A DNA stretch of 64,000 nt from Streptomyces nymphaeiformis (GCF_014203895.1 NZ_JACHJY010000004.1:310001-374000), one strand, 5' to 3'. Shown: positions 1 through 8,993, counted from the first letter of the stretch. The notes: generated from the sequence alone by a model not told the origin. Made by a program: numbers and translations.

Positions 1-155
1 AGGAGCCGGACGACGACCAGGTCGGCGCCGTCGAGCAGCCCGGGGAGGTCGGCGAGGGGGAGGCGGGAGGGGTTGGCGAAGCGGTACTCCACCGGCCCCC
101 CGGCCGCACGGGCGCTGAGCAGGTCGGTGTCGGAGTGCGACAGCAGCAGGAGCAT
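1..155 (-). CDS. cobN: Cobaltochelatase subunit CobN, N-terminal 51 codons (partial)
   Basis: Only the 5' end lies in the window; the gene continues past base 1. The reading begins with an ATG at 153-155 and opens with a run of leucines followed by SHSDTDLLSAR and later DGADLVVVRLL, which is the typical start of the large CobN subunit of aerobic cobaltochelatase. CobN inserts cobalt into hydrogenobyrinate a,c-diamide late in aerobic cobalamin synthesis, with CobS and CobT type ATPase partners in the cytoplasm. It is transcribed away from cobG, and a cobalamin riboswitch lies in its leader, so repression by adenosylcobalamin is expected. The family assignment rests on a short segment plus context. 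Confidence 0.85.
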   Translation of the reverse strand, partial: MLLLLSHSDTDLLSARAAGGPVEYRFANPSRLPLADLPGLLDGADLVVVRL

Positions 156-189
156 GGCGAGCTCAGGCCCTTCCTCGGGGTTGTCCGCG

Positions 190-330
190 CCCCGGGTGGT
201 CGTATGGACGGCGGGAGTTCCTGACTCACCCGTCCCCTCGCGGGTACGGGCTCACAGTGGCGGGACCGCGCCGGATTCTCACCGGGCTTCCTCCCCGGGG
301 TCCTGGGACCCCATGCCGGTCTGCATCCTA
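190..330 (-). promoter_or_regulatory. Cobalamin (AdoCbl) riboswitch in the cobN leader
   Basis: Read on the minus strand the segment contains the conserved core GGTGAGAATCCGG, then CGGTCCCGCCACTGTGA, then the B12-box-like GAGTCAGGAACTCCC (bases 212-227), in the order and spacing of the cobalamin riboswitch. It sits between the divergent cobG start and the cobN start at 155, so it should control cobN by hiding its ribosome binding site or terminating the leader. Boundaries are approximate because the P1 stem was not folded. Confidence 0.88.
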
Positions 331-365
331 GAACGTGCCGCCGACCGGACCCAGGGAGCGAGGGC

Positions 366-418
366 GTCGGCCGGATCACACCGGCCGGAGGGAGCGGGAG
401 AGTCGGCCGGATCACACC
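366..418. repeat. Pair of 17-bp direct repeats in the cobN/cobG intergenic region
   Basis: The sequence GTCGGCCGGATCACACC occurs at 366-382 and again at 402-418, 36 bp apart, upstream of both divergent genes and outside the riboswitch core. Tandem sites of this kind often bind a regulator, but no matching regulator gene is in the window; the function is inference. Confidence 0.5.
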
Positions 419-444
419 CGGTGGTCAGCCGGTTCCCCGTGGGT

Positions 445-1686
445 ATGCTCGCCGCCATGCCGCCCACCCCGCCCCCGACGCCCCGACCGGGCGAAGCTCG
501 CATACGGGACCGTGGCGACGCCTGCCCCGGGGCGCTGCGCCTGCACCCCGCCGACGACGGTCGCCTGGCCCGACTGCGCCTGCCCGCCGGGTGTTTGACG
601 GTCCGTCAGGTCGAGGTCCTGGCCCGGGCCGCCGAGACCCTGGGCGACGGGCGGATCAGCATCACCTCGCGCGGCAACGCGGAGCTGCGCGGCCTCGGCG
701 AGGGCTGCGGGGCGGAACTGGCCGGCCTTCTGGCCGGGGCGGACCTCCTGCCCTCGCCCACCCACGAGCGCGTCCGCAACATCGTGGCCTCGCCCGGCGC
801 GGGACTCGACGGACTCGGGTACGCGGACGTGCAGTTGTGGGCGCGCGCACTGGACACGGCGCTCTGCGCGGAGCCCCGGGCGGCGTCCCTTTCGGGACGG
901 TTCCTGTTCCTCCTCGACGACGGGCGCGGGGACGTCGCCGGACTCGGCGGCGATGTGAGCTTGATCGCAGGACCGGAGGGGTCGGCTCTGCTGCGGCTCG
1001 GTTCGCACGCGTTCCGCCTCGCCGCCGCCGACGCCGTCCGGGCCGCCCTCACCGCCGCCCTCGCGTTCCTGGACGCCGCCGAGGCCGCCGGGAACGGGGC
1101 CTGGCGGCCCCGCGAACTGCCCGACGCGCACGTGCCCGACTGGGCCGGGGCCCTCGCGCGGTCCGGGATCACGGCGGAGCCCGTACCCGTACCGCCGCTT
1201 CCCGCGTCCCCGCCGCCCGCACCCGGCCCGCTCGGCGCGCACGCCCTGCACGTCCTCGCCCCGCTCGGCCGGCTGACGGCCGCCCAGCTGCGGGCCCTGG
1301 CCGACGGGGCCGGAGAGCTGCGGTTCACGCCCTGGCGGGGCGTGGTCGTCGTCGGCGCCGCCGCCGACCGGCTGCCCGGCCTGGAGACGCACGGCCTGGT
1401 CACCCGGCCCGACCTGCCCTCGGTCGGGGTCAGCGGCTGCACCGGGCGGCCCGGCTGCGCCAAGTCCCTCGCCGACGTACGGGCGGACGCCGGCCTCGTC
1501 CACCGCGGGGGCCTGCCCGTCCACTACTCCGGGTGCGAGCGCCGCTGCGGCCACCCGCACGGCACCTGGGTCGACGTCCTCGCCACCGGCGACGACACCT
1601 ATCTGGTGGACGGCGTCCCCACCCCCCGTACCTCCCTGCCCGAAGCAGTGACCACGGCCCGCAGCCTGCCGACCCACACGAGATGA
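445..1686 (+). CDS. cobG: Precorrin-3B synthase CobG
   Basis: A 413-residue protein of the nitrite/sulfite reductase ferredoxin-like fold. CobG is the oxygen-dependent monooxygenase that converts precorrin-3A to precorrin-3B before ring contraction, using a [4Fe-4S] cluster and a mononuclear iron. Seen in the sequence: the substrate-loop motif [15 protein letters not shown] around residue 75, and a C-terminal four-cysteine cluster site formed by C332 and C338 (GCTGRPGC) with C364 and C368 (GCERRCGHP). The upstream extension of the open frame overlaps the riboswitch and is not plausible; ATG 445 is chosen, with ATG 457 an in-frame alternative. Neither has a strong ribosome site. The stop overlaps the cobH start by four bases (ATGA), so the two are translationally coupled. 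Confidence 0.9.
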   Translation: MLAAMPPTPPPTPRPGEARIRDRGDACPGALRLHPADDGRLARLRLPAGCLTVRQVEVLARAAETLGDGRISITSRGNAELRGLGEGCGAELAGLLAGADLLPSPTHERVRNIVASPGAGLDGLGYADVQLWARALDTALCAEPRAASLSGRFLFLLDDGRGDVAGLGGDVSLIAGPEGSALLRLGSHAFRLAAADAVRAALTAALAFLDAAEAAGNGAWRPRELPDAHVPDWAGALARSGITAEPVPVPPLPASPPPAPGPLGAHALHVLAPLGRLTAAQLRALADGAGELRFTPWRGVVVVGAAADRLPGLETHGLVTRPDLPSVGVSGCTGRPGCAKSLADVRADAGLVHRGGLPVHYSGCERRCGHPHGTWVDVLATGDDTYLVDGVPTPRTSLPEAVTTARSLPTHTR

Positions 1687-2336
1687 GCGAGAGCACCAGG
1701 ATGTTCGACTACGAGAAGGACGGGACGGAGATCTACCGCCGGTCCTTTGCCACGATCCGCGCCGAGGCGGACCTCGCGGGCCTGCCCGCCGACGTCGCCC
1801 AGGTGGCGGTCCGGATGATCCACGCCTGCGGCATGACCGACCTCGTGCAGGACATCGCGTACTCCCCCGGCGTCGTCGCGAGCGCCCGCGCCGCCCTCCA
1901 GGCCGGCGCGCCCATCCTCTGCGACGCGCAGATGGTCGCCAGCGGGGTCACCCGCAAGCGGCTGCCCGCCGACAACGAGGTCCTCTGCGCCCTCTCCGAC
2001 CCGGCCGTCCCGGGCCTCGCCGCCGAGCTCGGCACCACCCGCTCGGCCGCCGCGCTCGAACTGTGGCGGGACCGCCTCGAAGGCTCCGTCGTCGCCATCG
2101 GCAACGCGCCGACCGCCCTCTTCCACCTCCTGGAGATGATCGCGAAGGGCGCCGGGAAGCCCGCCGCCGTCCTCGGCATCCCCGTCGGCTTCATCGGCGC
2201 CGCCGAGTCCAAGGACGCGCTGGCCGAGAACGTCCTCGGCCTCGACTACCTGGTCGTACGGGGCCGGCGCGGCGGCAGCGCGATGACGGCCGCCGCGCTC
2301 AACGCCCTCGCCCACGAAGCGGAGATCCAGGCATGA
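1683..2336 (+). CDS. cobH: Precorrin-8X methylmutase CobH
   Basis: A 217-residue protein that moves the C11 methyl group of precorrin-8X to C12, giving hydrogenobyrinate, in the cytoplasm. The segment [12 protein letters not shown] carries the catalytic histidine of the CobH/CbiC family, followed by [14 protein letters not shown] and [12 protein letters not shown], which are family hallmarks, and the C-terminal [18 protein letters not shown]. Start ATG 1683 overlaps the cobG stop; the second methionine at 1701 is a possible alternative. The stop overlaps the next start (2333) by four bases, making cobG-cobH-cobIJ a tight operon. Length is typical of the family. Confidence 0.95.
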   Translation: MSESTRMFDYEKDGTEIYRRSFATIRAEADLAGLPADVAQVAVRMIHACGMTDLVQDIAYSPGVVASARAALQAGAPILCDAQMVASGVTRKRLPADNEVLCALSDPAVPGLAAELGTTRSAAALELWRDRLEGSVVAIGNAPTALFHLLEMIAKGAGKPAAVLGIPVGFIGAAESKDALAENVLGLDYLVVRGRRGGSAMTAAALNALAHEAEIQA

Positions 2337-3826
2337 CCACCGTGACCGGCAAGCTGTACGGCGTGGGCCTCGGCCCCGGCGACCCGAACCTGATGACCGT
2401 CGCCGCCGTGAAGGCGATCGCGTCCGCCGACGTGATCGCGTACCACTCGGCCCGCCACGGCCGCTCCATAGCGCGCTCCATCGCCGCCGAGCACATCCGC
2501 GAGGACCACGTCGAGGAGCGGCTGATGTACCCGCTCACGGTGGAGACCACGGACCACCCGGGCGGCTACCGGGGCGCCCTGAACGACTTCTACGAGGAGG
2601 CCGCGGCCCGCCTCGCCGCCCACCTGGACGCCGGCCGCACCGTCGCCGTCCTCGCCGAGGGCGACCCGCTGTTCTACGGCTCGTACCAGCACATGCACAA
2701 GCGTCTTGCCGACCGCTACGACACGACCGTCATCCCCGGCGTCACCTCGGTGAGCGCCGCCGCCGCCCGGCTCGGCGAGCCGCTGTGCGAGGCGGAGGAG
2801 GTCCTCACGATCATCCCCGGCACCCTGCCGGAGGACGAGCTGACGGCCCGCCTCGCGGGCACCGACTCGGCGGTCGTGATGAAGCTCGGCCGCACGTTCC
2901 CGACGGTGAAGCGGGCCCTGGAGCGGGCGGGCCGGCTGGACGACGCGCGGTACGTGGAGCGCGCCTTCATGCCGGGCGAGCGCACGGAGAGGCTCACGGA
3001 CGTCGACCCCGAGTCGGTCCCGTACTTCTCGGTGGCGGTCCTCCCCTCCCGCATCGACCAGGAGCCTCCCGTACGGGAGACGGGCGAGGTCACCGTCGTC
3101 GGCACCGGCCCCGCCGGGGCGCCCTGGCTCACCCCCGAGTCGCGCGGCGCGCTCGTCAACGCCGACGTCCTCGTCGGCTACACCACCTACCTCGACCGGG
3201 TCCCGGTCCTCCGCCCCGGCCAGATCCGGCACGGCTCCGACAACAAGGTCGAGTCCGAGCGCGCCGAGTTCGCCCTCGACCTGGCCCGGCGCGGCCGGAA
3301 GGTCGCGGTCGTCTCCGGCGGCGACCCGGGCGTCTTCGCCATGGCGACGGCGGTCCTGGAGGTGGCCTGCGAGCCGGAGTACGCGGACGTGCCCGTACGG
3401 GTCCTCCCGGGGGTCACCGCGGCCAACGCGGCGGCGGCAGCGGCGGGCGCCCCGCTGGGCCACGACTACGCCACGATCTCCCTCTCCGACCGCCTCAAGC
3501 CCTGGGACGTCATCGAGGCCCGCCTCCGCGCGGCCGCCTCCGCCGACCTGGTCATCGCCCTCTACAACCCGGGCTCCAAGTCCCGCACCCACCAGGTCGC
3601 CGCGGCCCGCGACCTCCTCCTCGAACTCCGCGCCCCCGAGACCCCGGTGGTCGTCGCCCGCGACGTCGGCGGCCCGGAGCAGTCGGTCCGTGTCCTCACC
3701 CTGAAGACCCTGGACCCCGCAGAGGTCGACATGCGCACCCTCCTCCTGATCGGCTCCTCGCAGACACGGGCGGTCGAACGGGGCGACGGCCGCACGATCA
3801 CGTGGACGCCGCGGCGGTACGGCTGA
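2333..3826 (+). CDS. cobIJ: Fused precorrin-2 C20- and precorrin-3B C17-methyltransferase CobI-CobJ
   Basis: A 497-residue fusion of two SAM-dependent uroporphyrin-III-methylase-fold enzymes. Residues about 1-240 are CobI-like, opening with the glycine-rich [13 protein letters not shown] and carrying [18 protein letters not shown] and [11 protein letters not shown]. Residues about 250-497 are CobJ-like, with [44 protein letters not shown] and [11 protein letters not shown]. The first methylates C20 of precorrin-2; the second methylates C17 and contracts the ring of precorrin-3B. The fusion is common in actinobacteria and links two nearly consecutive steps, on either side of CobG. Third gene of the cobG operon; a strong hairpin follows at 3844. 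Confidence 0.95.
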   Translation: MTTVTGKLYGVGLGPGDPNLMTVAAVKAIASADVIAYHSARHGRSIARSIAAEHIREDHVEERLMYPLTVETTDHPGGYRGALNDFYEEAAARLAAHLDAGRTVAVLAEGDPLFYGSYQHMHKRLADRYDTTVIPGVTSVSAAAARLGEPLCEAEEVLTIIPGTLPEDELTARLAGTDSAVVMKLGRTFPTVKRALERAGRLDDARYVERAFMPGERTERLTDVDPESVPYFSVAVLPSRIDQEPPVRETGEVTVVGTGPAGAPWLTPESRGALVNADVLVGYTTYLDRVPVLRPGQIRHGSDNKVESERAEFALDLARRGRKVAVVSGGDPGVFAMATAVLEVACEPEYADVPVRVLPGVTAANAAAAAAGAPLGHDYATISLSDRLKPWDVIEARLRAAASADLVIALYNPGSKSRTHQVAAARDLLLELRAPETPVVVARDVGGPEQSVRVLTLKTLDPAEVDMRTLLLIGSSQTRAVERGDGRTITWTPRRYG

Positions 3827-3843
3827 GATCCAGGGCATGAGAT

Positions 3844-3881
3844 CCGAGGTGGGGGCGGGCACAACCCTTCCCCCACCTCGG
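3844..3881 (+). terminator. Hairpin terminator after cobIJ
   Basis: A perfect 12-bp stem (CCGAGGTGGGGG at 3844-3855 pairing with 3870-3881) around a 14-nt loop, starting 18 nt after the cobIJ stop. No T-run follows, which is usual in Streptomyces. Confidence 0.75.
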
Positions 3882-3947
3882 GAGTCACACAGGAGTTCCC
3901 CCGTTTCACATGCCTCCCATAGGTCCGGAAAGGGCCCTCCCCCTGTG

Positions 3948-5642
3948 ATGACTCGTACCCGGCTGAGCGCCCTGGCCCTCACGGCCGCCCTCGCCGCCTC
4001 CGGCGGTCTGCTCACCGCCACTCCGGCCGCCGCGGCCGTCACCTGCACGGCCCCCGTGTGGAAGGCGGAGTTCTTCGCCAACTCCACGTTCAGCGGCACC
4101 CCCAAGCTGACCTCCTGCGACAGCGCCATCGCCGAGAACTACGGCTACGGCGACCCGGCGGGCGGCAGGCTGCCGCGGGACGACTTCTCCGTCCGCTGGT
4201 CGGTGACCCGGGACTTCGGCTCCGGCGGGCCGTTCACCTTCGCCGCCGCGGCCCAGGACGGCATCCGCGTCAACCTCGACGGCGTCCGCAAGATCGACCT
4301 GTGGCGGAACGTCTCCACCACCCAGACGAAGACGGTCAGCCTGACCATTCCGTCCGGCCGCCACACCCTCACCGTGTACTACGCGGCCTGGACCGGCGCC
4401 GCGAACGTCAAGTTCGCCTATACGCCGGTCACTTCGGCCACCGTCGACAAGGTCCGCCCGCTCGCGCCGGCCGGCGCCACCGTCGCGTACGACAAGACCC
4501 TGAACAAGGTCACCCTGCGCTGGGCGGCGAACAAGGAGATGGACCTCGCCGGCTACCGCGTCTACCGGCGCCTCGGCACCTCCACCACCTGGACGAGGGT
4601 CAGCAGCGCCACCGCCCCGGTCACGGCCGCCTCGTACGTCGACACCCCGCCCGCGACCGGCCAGACGTACCTGTACGAGCTCCGCGCCGTCGACAAGGCC
4701 GGCAACGAGTCCCCGGGCGGCGCCGACCTGACCGTCGTGTCCGTGGACAGGACCCCGACCGCCGCCCCGGCGGGCGTGGCCGCGTCCGACGGCTACACCG
4801 GCGTCGTCCTGGCCTGGCAGCCGGTCACCGGCGCGGCGACGTACACCGTCCACCGGCAGCGCACCGGCACCACCGACCCCGTCGCCCAGGTCGCGACCGG
4901 CGTCACCAGCGCCACCTGGAAGGACACCGCCGCCACCGAGCGGACCGGCTACACGTACTGGGTCTCGGCCGTCGACGCCGCCGGCAACGCCTCGGCCCGC
5001 ACCGCCGTCGCCGTCACGCGCGGCGACTACGCGCCCGGGGCTCCGAAGGACCTGACGGCCGTGGACACCGGCAGCCACATCCGGGGCTTCGCCCTGAGCT
5101 GGACCGCCCCGGCGGACACCGACGTGGCCTCCTACCGCGTCTACCGCGGCGGCTCCCTCATCGGAACCGCCTCCACCCCCTCGTACACCGACGAGAACGG
5201 CCTCTGGCACGGCACGACGTACCGGTACACGGTCACGGCCGTGGACCGCGCCGGCCACGAGTCCCCGGCCTCCGCCGAGGCCGTGGTCACGACCGAGGGC
5301 GACCTGATCGCCCCGGCGCCCGTCACCGGCGTCAAGGCGACGCCGCGCGAGGACGGCGTGCTCGTCGAGTGGGACGCGAGCACGGAGCCCGACCTCAAGC
5401 GGTACGAGGTCTACCGGGCCGAGAAGTACGACGACGGCGACGGCGGCACCGTCTGGCTGGCCCACCGCGTCGAGTACCTCTCCAAGACGGCCACCTCGTT
5501 CCTGCACCCGAGCGAGGCGGACGGCGAGAACGTGATGTACACCGTGATCGCCGTGGACCAGTGGGAGAACATGCTCCGGGCCGAGGACCCGAGCCTGAAC
5601 TGGGCCGAGGTCACCGAACTCGGCACGCCCGTCAGCAGCTAG
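3948..5642 (+). CDS. Secreted protein with PA14-like domain and four fibronectin type III repeats
   Basis: A 564-residue exported protein. Residues 1-30 form a Sec signal peptide (MTRTRLSALALTAALAASGG, then an Ala-rich cleavage region). Residues about 33-128 resemble a PA14 carbohydrate-binding beta-barrel (WKAEFFANSTFSGTP, DDFSVRWSVTRDF, AAQDGIRVNLDG). Four fibronectin type III units follow at roughly 135-225, 226-318, 322-410 and 415-520, each with the YRVYR or YTVHR strand and a DxAGNxS or DRAGHxS turn. No catalytic domain is visible, so it is probably an extracellular adhesin or carbohydrate-binding scaffold. It sits inside the cobalamin cluster without an obvious link and its last 11 bases overlap the end of convergent cobK. 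Confidence 0.85.
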   Translation: MTRTRLSALALTAALAASGGLLTATPAAAAVTCTAPVWKAEFFANSTFSGTPKLTSCDSAIAENYGYGDPAGGRLPRDDFSVRWSVTRDFGSGGPFTFAAAAQDGIRVNLDGVRKIDLWRNVSTTQTKTVSLTIPSGRHTLTVYYAAWTGAANVKFAYTPVTSATVDKVRPLAPAGATVAYDKTLNKVTLRWAANKEMDLAGYRVYRRLGTSTTWTRVSSATAPVTAASYVDTPPATGQTYLYELRAVDKAGNESPGGADLTVVSVDRTPTAAPAGVAASDGYTGVVLAWQPVTGAATYTVHRQRTGTTDPVAQVATGVTSATWKDTAATERTGYTYWVSAVDAAGNASARTAVAVTRGDYAPGAPKDLTAVDTGSHIRGFALSWTAPADTDVASYRVYRGGSLIGTASTPSYTDENGLWHGTTYRYTVTAVDRAGHESPASAEAVVTTEGDLIAPAPVTGVKATPREDGVLVEWDASTEPDLKRYEVYRAEKYDDGDGGTVWLAHRVEYLSKTATSFLHPSEADGENVMYTVIAVDQWENMLRAEDPSLNWAEVTELGTPVSS

Positions 5643-6357
5643 CCACCCAGGCGGCGGCCTCCTCCGGGGTCGCCGCCACCGGGACGCCGGAGGGGACCGG
5701 GGGCCGCCGGACCACCACGACCGGGAGGCCCGCCTCGCGGGCCGCGGTCAGCTTCGGGGCGGTCGCCGCGCCGCCGCTGTCCTTCGTCACCACCACGTCG
5801 ATCCGGTGGCGGGCGAGGATCTCCCGCTCGCCGTCCAGGCTGAACGGGCCCCGGTCCAGGAGGACCTCGGCCCGGGCCGGCATCGGGACGTCCGGGGCGT
5901 CCACCGAGCGGACCAGGAACCACTGCGGGCAGGCCGCGAAGGCCGCCAGGCCCATGCGGCCGGTCGTCAGGAAGACCCGGTCGCCGAACCCGTCCAGGGC
6001 CCGCGCCGCCTCCTCCAGGGACGCCACGGAACGCCAGTCGTCGCCCTCCCCCGGGACCCAGCCGGGGCGCCGCAGCGCCAACAGGGGAACATGGGCGGTG
6101 GCGGCCGCCCGGGCCGCGTTGAAGCTGATCCGCTCGGCGAAGGGATGGGTGGCGTCGATGACCGCGTCCACGGCGTGCCCGGCCAGCCACTCCACGAGCC
6201 CGTCGACACCCCCGAACCCGCCGATCCGGACCTCGCCCGCCGGCAGCCGGGGGCTCGCCACCCGGCCCGCGAGGGAGCTGGTGACCCGGACCTCGCCGTG
6301 CAGCAGTCCGGCGAGGGCGCGGGCCTCGGTGGTCCCGCCGAGAATGAGTACGTGCAC
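5632..6357 (-). CDS. cobK: Precorrin-6A reductase CobK
   Basis: A 241-residue NADPH-dependent reductase of the CobK/CbiJ family that reduces the C18-C19 double bond of precorrin-6A. It opens with HVLILGGTTEARALA, the nucleotide-binding GGTxEA motif, and has IDATHPFAERISFNA, FLTTGRMGLAAF and VVTKDSGG, all family signatures. The start is GTG at 6355-6357, preceded on its own strand by an AAGAGG ribosome site at 6363-6368. It diverges from cbiD with only 12 bases between the two start codons. The stop overlaps the convergent PA14 gene by 11 bp. Confidence 0.93.
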   Translation of the reverse strand: MHVLILGGTTEARALAGLLHGEVRVTSSLAGRVASPRLPAGEVRIGGFGGVDGLVEWLAGHAVDAVIDATHPFAERISFNAARAAATAHVPLLALRRPGWVPGEGDDWRSVASLEEAARALDGFGDRVFLTTGRMGLAAFAACPQWFLVRSVDAPDVPMPARAEVLLDRGPFSLDGEREILARHRIDVVVTKDSGGAATAPKLTAAREAGLPVVVVRRPPVPSGVPVAATPEEAAAWVASC

Positions 6358-6369
6358 AGGAGCCTCTTC

Positions 6370-7488
6370 GTGACTTCAGGCGGCGGGCGTGAGGCCCAAC
6401 TCAAGCACACCGGCCTCCGGCCGGGATGGACGACCGGTGCCTGCGCGACGGCGGCCACCACCGCCGCGTACACCGCGCTGCTCACCGGCGACTTCCCCGA
6501 CCCGGTGACGATCACCCTCCCGAAGGGCCAGACGCCGTCCTTCGCGCTGACGGCCGAGGCCCTTGAGGACGGCTCCGCCATGGCCGCCGTCGTCAAGGAC
6601 GCCGGCGACGACCCGGACGTCACGCACGGGGCCGTGATCCGCTCGACGGTACGGCTCCTGCCGCCGGGTTCGGGCGTGGTCTTCCGCGCGGGCCCCGGCG
6701 TCGGCACCGTCACCCTGCCCGGCCTCCCGCTGGAGGTCGGCGAACCCGCGATCAACCCCGTGCCCCGGCAGCTGATGCGCGAGCACGTCGCCGCGGTCGC
6801 CGCCGCACACGGCGCCCCCGGGGACGTCGAGATCACCGTCTCCGTCGACGACGGCGCCGAGATCGCCCGCTCCACCTGGAACCCGCGCATCGGCATCCTC
6901 GGCGGCCTGTCGATCCTCGGCACGACCGGCGTCGTCGTCCCGTACTCCTGCTCCGCCTGGATCGACTCCATCCGCCGCGGCGTCGACGTGGCCCGCGCGG
7001 GCGGCCTCACCCACGTCGCCGGCTGCACGGGCTCCACCTCCGAGCGGACCGTCACCGGGATCTACGACCTGCCGGAGATCGCGCTCCTCGACATGGGCGA
7101 CTTCGCGGGCGCGGTCCTGAAGTACATCCGCCGCCACCCCGTCGACCGGCTCACGATCTGCGGCGGCTTCGCCAAGCTCTCCAAGCTGGCCGCCGGCCAC
7201 CTCGACCTCCACTCGGCCCGCTCCCAGGTCGACAAGGCCTTCCTCGCCGAGCTGGCCCGCACCGGCGGCGCCTCCGACGCCCTCGCCGCCGAGATCGCCG
7301 CCGCCAACACGGGCCTCGCCGCCCTCCGCCTCTGCGAGGCCGCGGGCGTGCCCCTGGGCGACCTCGTCGCCGCCCGCGCCCGCGACGAGTCCCTGTCCGT
7401 CCTGCGCGGCGCGCCGGTCGCGGTCGACGTCGTCTGCATCGACCGGGCGGGCGTCGTCGTCGGGCGGTCGGCGGTGGCGGGGCCGTAA
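6370..7488 (+). CDS. cbiD: Cobalt-precorrin-5B (C1)-methyltransferase CbiD
   Basis: A 372-residue CbiD-family enzyme, the C1 methylase of the pathway. Motifs seen: LRPGWTTGACATAA near the N-terminus, GEPAINPVPRQLM, WNPRIGILGGLSILGTTG and CGGFAKLSKLAAGHLDLHS. Start GTG 6370 is supported by AGGAG at 6358-6362. In aerobic-type clusters the C1 step is usually done by CobF; here no cobF is visible and cbiD stands in, giving a mixed set with cobG and cobN. It diverges from cobK over a 12-nt gap, so its promoter must lie within cobK or farther away. Confidence 0.92.
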   Translation: MTSGGGREAQLKHTGLRPGWTTGACATAATTAAYTALLTGDFPDPVTITLPKGQTPSFALTAEALEDGSAMAAVVKDAGDDPDVTHGAVIRSTVRLLPPGSGVVFRAGPGVGTVTLPGLPLEVGEPAINPVPRQLMREHVAAVAAAHGAPGDVEITVSVDDGAEIARSTWNPRIGILGGLSILGTTGVVVPYSCSAWIDSIRRGVDVARAGGLTHVAGCTGSTSERTVTGIYDLPEIALLDMGDFAGAVLKYIRRHPVDRLTICGGFAKLSKLAAGHLDLHSARSQVDKAFLAELARTGGASDALAAEIAAANTGLAALRLCEAAGVPLGDLVAARARDESLSVLRGAPVAVDVVCIDRAGVVVGRSAVAGP

Positions 7489-7528
7489 ACCGCACGACAG
7501 CGCCGCGCCGCTCGCCGAGAATCCCCGG

Positions 7529-8095
7529 ATGACCGACTTCTCGCACAAGCCCACCCTCACCGGTGACCTGGTGGTCCTCCGTCCCGTCACCGAGGCGGAC
7601 GTGCCCGCGCTGCTGCCGCTGTTCGAGGACCCGGAGGTCACCCGGCTCACCGGCAGCCACCGGCGCTTCGACGAGGCGGCCCTGCTGAAGTGGTACGGCT
7701 CGCGCGGCGCGCAGGACGACCGGCTCGACCTCGCCGTCGTCGAGCGGGCCACCGGGCGGGTCGTCGGCGAGGCCGTCCTCAACGAATGGGACCCCGACAA
7801 CGAGAGCTGCGCCTTCCGGATCGCCTTCGTCCCGGACGCCGTCGGCCGGGGCCTCGGCACGGAGGCGACCCGCCTGATCGTCGGCCACGGCATCGAGGCG
7901 CTCGGCCTGTACCGGATCTGGCTGGAGGTCTACGCCTTCAACCCCCGCGCCCGCCGCGCCTACGAGAAGGCCGGCTTCCGGCCGGAGGGCGTCCTGCGGG
8001 GCGCGCTGCGGTGGGAGGGCGAGCGGGTGGACGCGACGCTGATGTCGGTGCTCGCTCCGGAGTGGGGAGCGGACACCCGTCAGGCCGTCGGGTAG
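7529..8095 (+). CDS. GNAT family N-acetyltransferase (RimJ/RimL-like)
   Basis: A 188-residue protein with the RimJ/RimL-type acetyltransferase_3 layout: LTGDLVVLRPVTEADVPAL at the N-terminus, the acetyl-CoA-binding region VGRGLGTEATRLIV and the C-terminal LEVYAFNPRARRAYEKAGFRPEGV. It is expected to transfer acetyl from acetyl-CoA to an amine; the substrate cannot be told. A GAGAAT element ends 6 nt before the ATG, suggesting a leaderless transcript. It follows cbiD by 40 nt and its last 16 bases overlap the next gene, which is convergent. Confidence 0.88.
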   Translation: MTDFSHKPTLTGDLVVLRPVTEADVPALLPLFEDPEVTRLTGSHRRFDEAALLKWYGSRGAQDDRLDLAVVERATGRVVGEAVLNEWDPDNESCAFRIAFVPDAVGRGLGTEATRLIVGHGIEALGLYRIWLEVYAFNPRARRAYEKAGFRPEGVLRGALRWEGERVDATLMSVLAPEWGADTRQAVG

Positions 8096-8757
8096 CCGAT
8101 CTCCGCGATGTCCTCGGCCAGGTCGGCGAGCTCCACCTCCGGGTTGAGGGCCGCCACGACCTCCGGGGTCAGCGGCCGGAGGGCCAGGACGTGGCGTACG
8201 GCCTCCAGGTCGACCGGCTGCTCGTAGTAGTCCTCGGCGAACTCGGCGTACGCCTCCGCCGAGCGGTCGACGAGCAGGTGGAGGAGGCGGCCGGAGCCGT
8301 CCGGGTCCTCGTGGCCGTCGAGGTCCGGGAACTCGACGGGGCCCGTGCGCCAGGCCGGGTCCGTGGTCTCGCGCCACAGGCAGGCGGTGGTCACGTGCAC
8401 CCCGTCCTCGTCCGTGAACGCGGGCTCCGTCAGGTACTCCCGGAAGGCCTCCGGGACCCCGTCGAGGATCCCGGGCCAGGTCTGCCCGTCCGCGAGCGGC
8501 CCGAACGGGCTCAGCGGCGACTCGTGGTCGAAGACGCGCGCGAACGCCCCGGCGGCGGAGAGGACGATCGTGTACTCGCCGCCCGAGCCGTCCTTCATCG
8601 ACGCCAGCTGCTCGGTCTCCGACCAGTGCGCGTCGAAGGAGTAAGAGCGGTCCTCCCACTCCGGGCTCAGGACGGCTTCCAGCATCGCGAGCCCCCGGGA
8701 GTGGTCGCGCAGTTCCTCGATGCCCGGCAGCGCCCGGGCCACGTCGTAGACGGTCAC
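8080..8757 (-). CDS. Hypothetical protein, acidic, about 225 residues
   Basis: I do not recognise a family. The protein is soluble and acidic, with ELRDHSRGLAMLEAVLSPEWEDRSYSFDAHW near the start, then GGEYTIVLSAAGAF and a C-terminal segment rich in Glu and Asp. The start is taken as GTG 8755-8757 (VTVYDVARALPG), with an AGGGGC ribosome-site candidate about 12 nt upstream; a TTG at 8767-8769 is an in-frame alternative. It is convergent with the GNAT gene, overlapping it by 16 bp, and divergent from bL37. The codon pattern is typical of the window, so it is a real gene. Confidence 0.7.
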   Translation of the reverse strand: MTVYDVARALPGIEELRDHSRGLAMLEAVLSPEWEDRSYSFDAHWSETEQLASMKDGSGGEYTIVLSAAGAFARVFDHESPLSPFGPLADGQTWPGILDGVPEAFREYLTEPAFTDEDGVHVTTACLWRETTDPAWRTGPVEFPDLDGHEDPDGSGRLLHLLVDRSAEAYAEFAEDYYEQPVDLEAVRHVLALRPLTPEVVAALNPEVELADLAEDIAEIGYPTA

Positions 8758-8850
8758 GGGGACATTCAAGCCCCTGGCACCGACATGCGGCACCGCGGCC
8801 CTGAACCTAGGCTCTTGCCCAGACAGAGTCCCCGAGAGAGAGGGAGTCCC

Positions 8851-8925
8851 ATGGCGAAGCGCGGCAACAAGAAGCGTGCCCGCAAGAAGAAGAAGGCGAA
8901 CCACGGCAAGCGGCCCAACGCCTGA
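8851..8925 (+). CDS. Ribosomal protein bL37, 24 residues
   Basis: A 24-residue, extremely basic peptide beginning MAKRGNKKRARKK and ending NHGKRPNA. This matches the actinobacterial large-subunit protein bL37, first seen in mycobacterial ribosome structures. A strong ribosome site (GAGGGAG, 8840-8847) precedes the ATG, and a TAGGCT -10 candidate lies at 8808-8813. It is isolated from other ribosomal genes, which is usual for bL37, and is followed by a long terminator. Identification is from recalled family sequence, not a search. Confidence 0.85.
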   Translation: MAKRGNKKRARKKKKANHGKRPNA

Positions 8926-8934
8926 TCGTGGTGC

Positions 8935-8974
8935 TGACGGAGGCCGGACCCGTGTGGGGGTCCGGCCTCCGTCA
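8935..8974. terminator. Bidirectional terminator between bL37 and cobM
   Basis: A perfect 17-bp stem (8935-8951 with 8958-8974) closed by a six-base loop, ten bases after the bL37 stop and 20 bases after the cobM stop on the other strand. It can serve both convergent genes. Confidence 0.85.
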
Positions 8975-8993
8975 CGCCAGCGGACGGTGGACG

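Noticed and set aside
73..444. N-terminal extension of CobG to base 73
   Set aside because: This part overlaps the cobN start and the B12 riboswitch on the other strand and has no family similarity.
2246..4129. Long open frame on the minus strand opposite cobIJ
   Set aside because: It is a shadow of G+C-rich coding sequence; the opposite strand has clear family proteins with proper codon bias.
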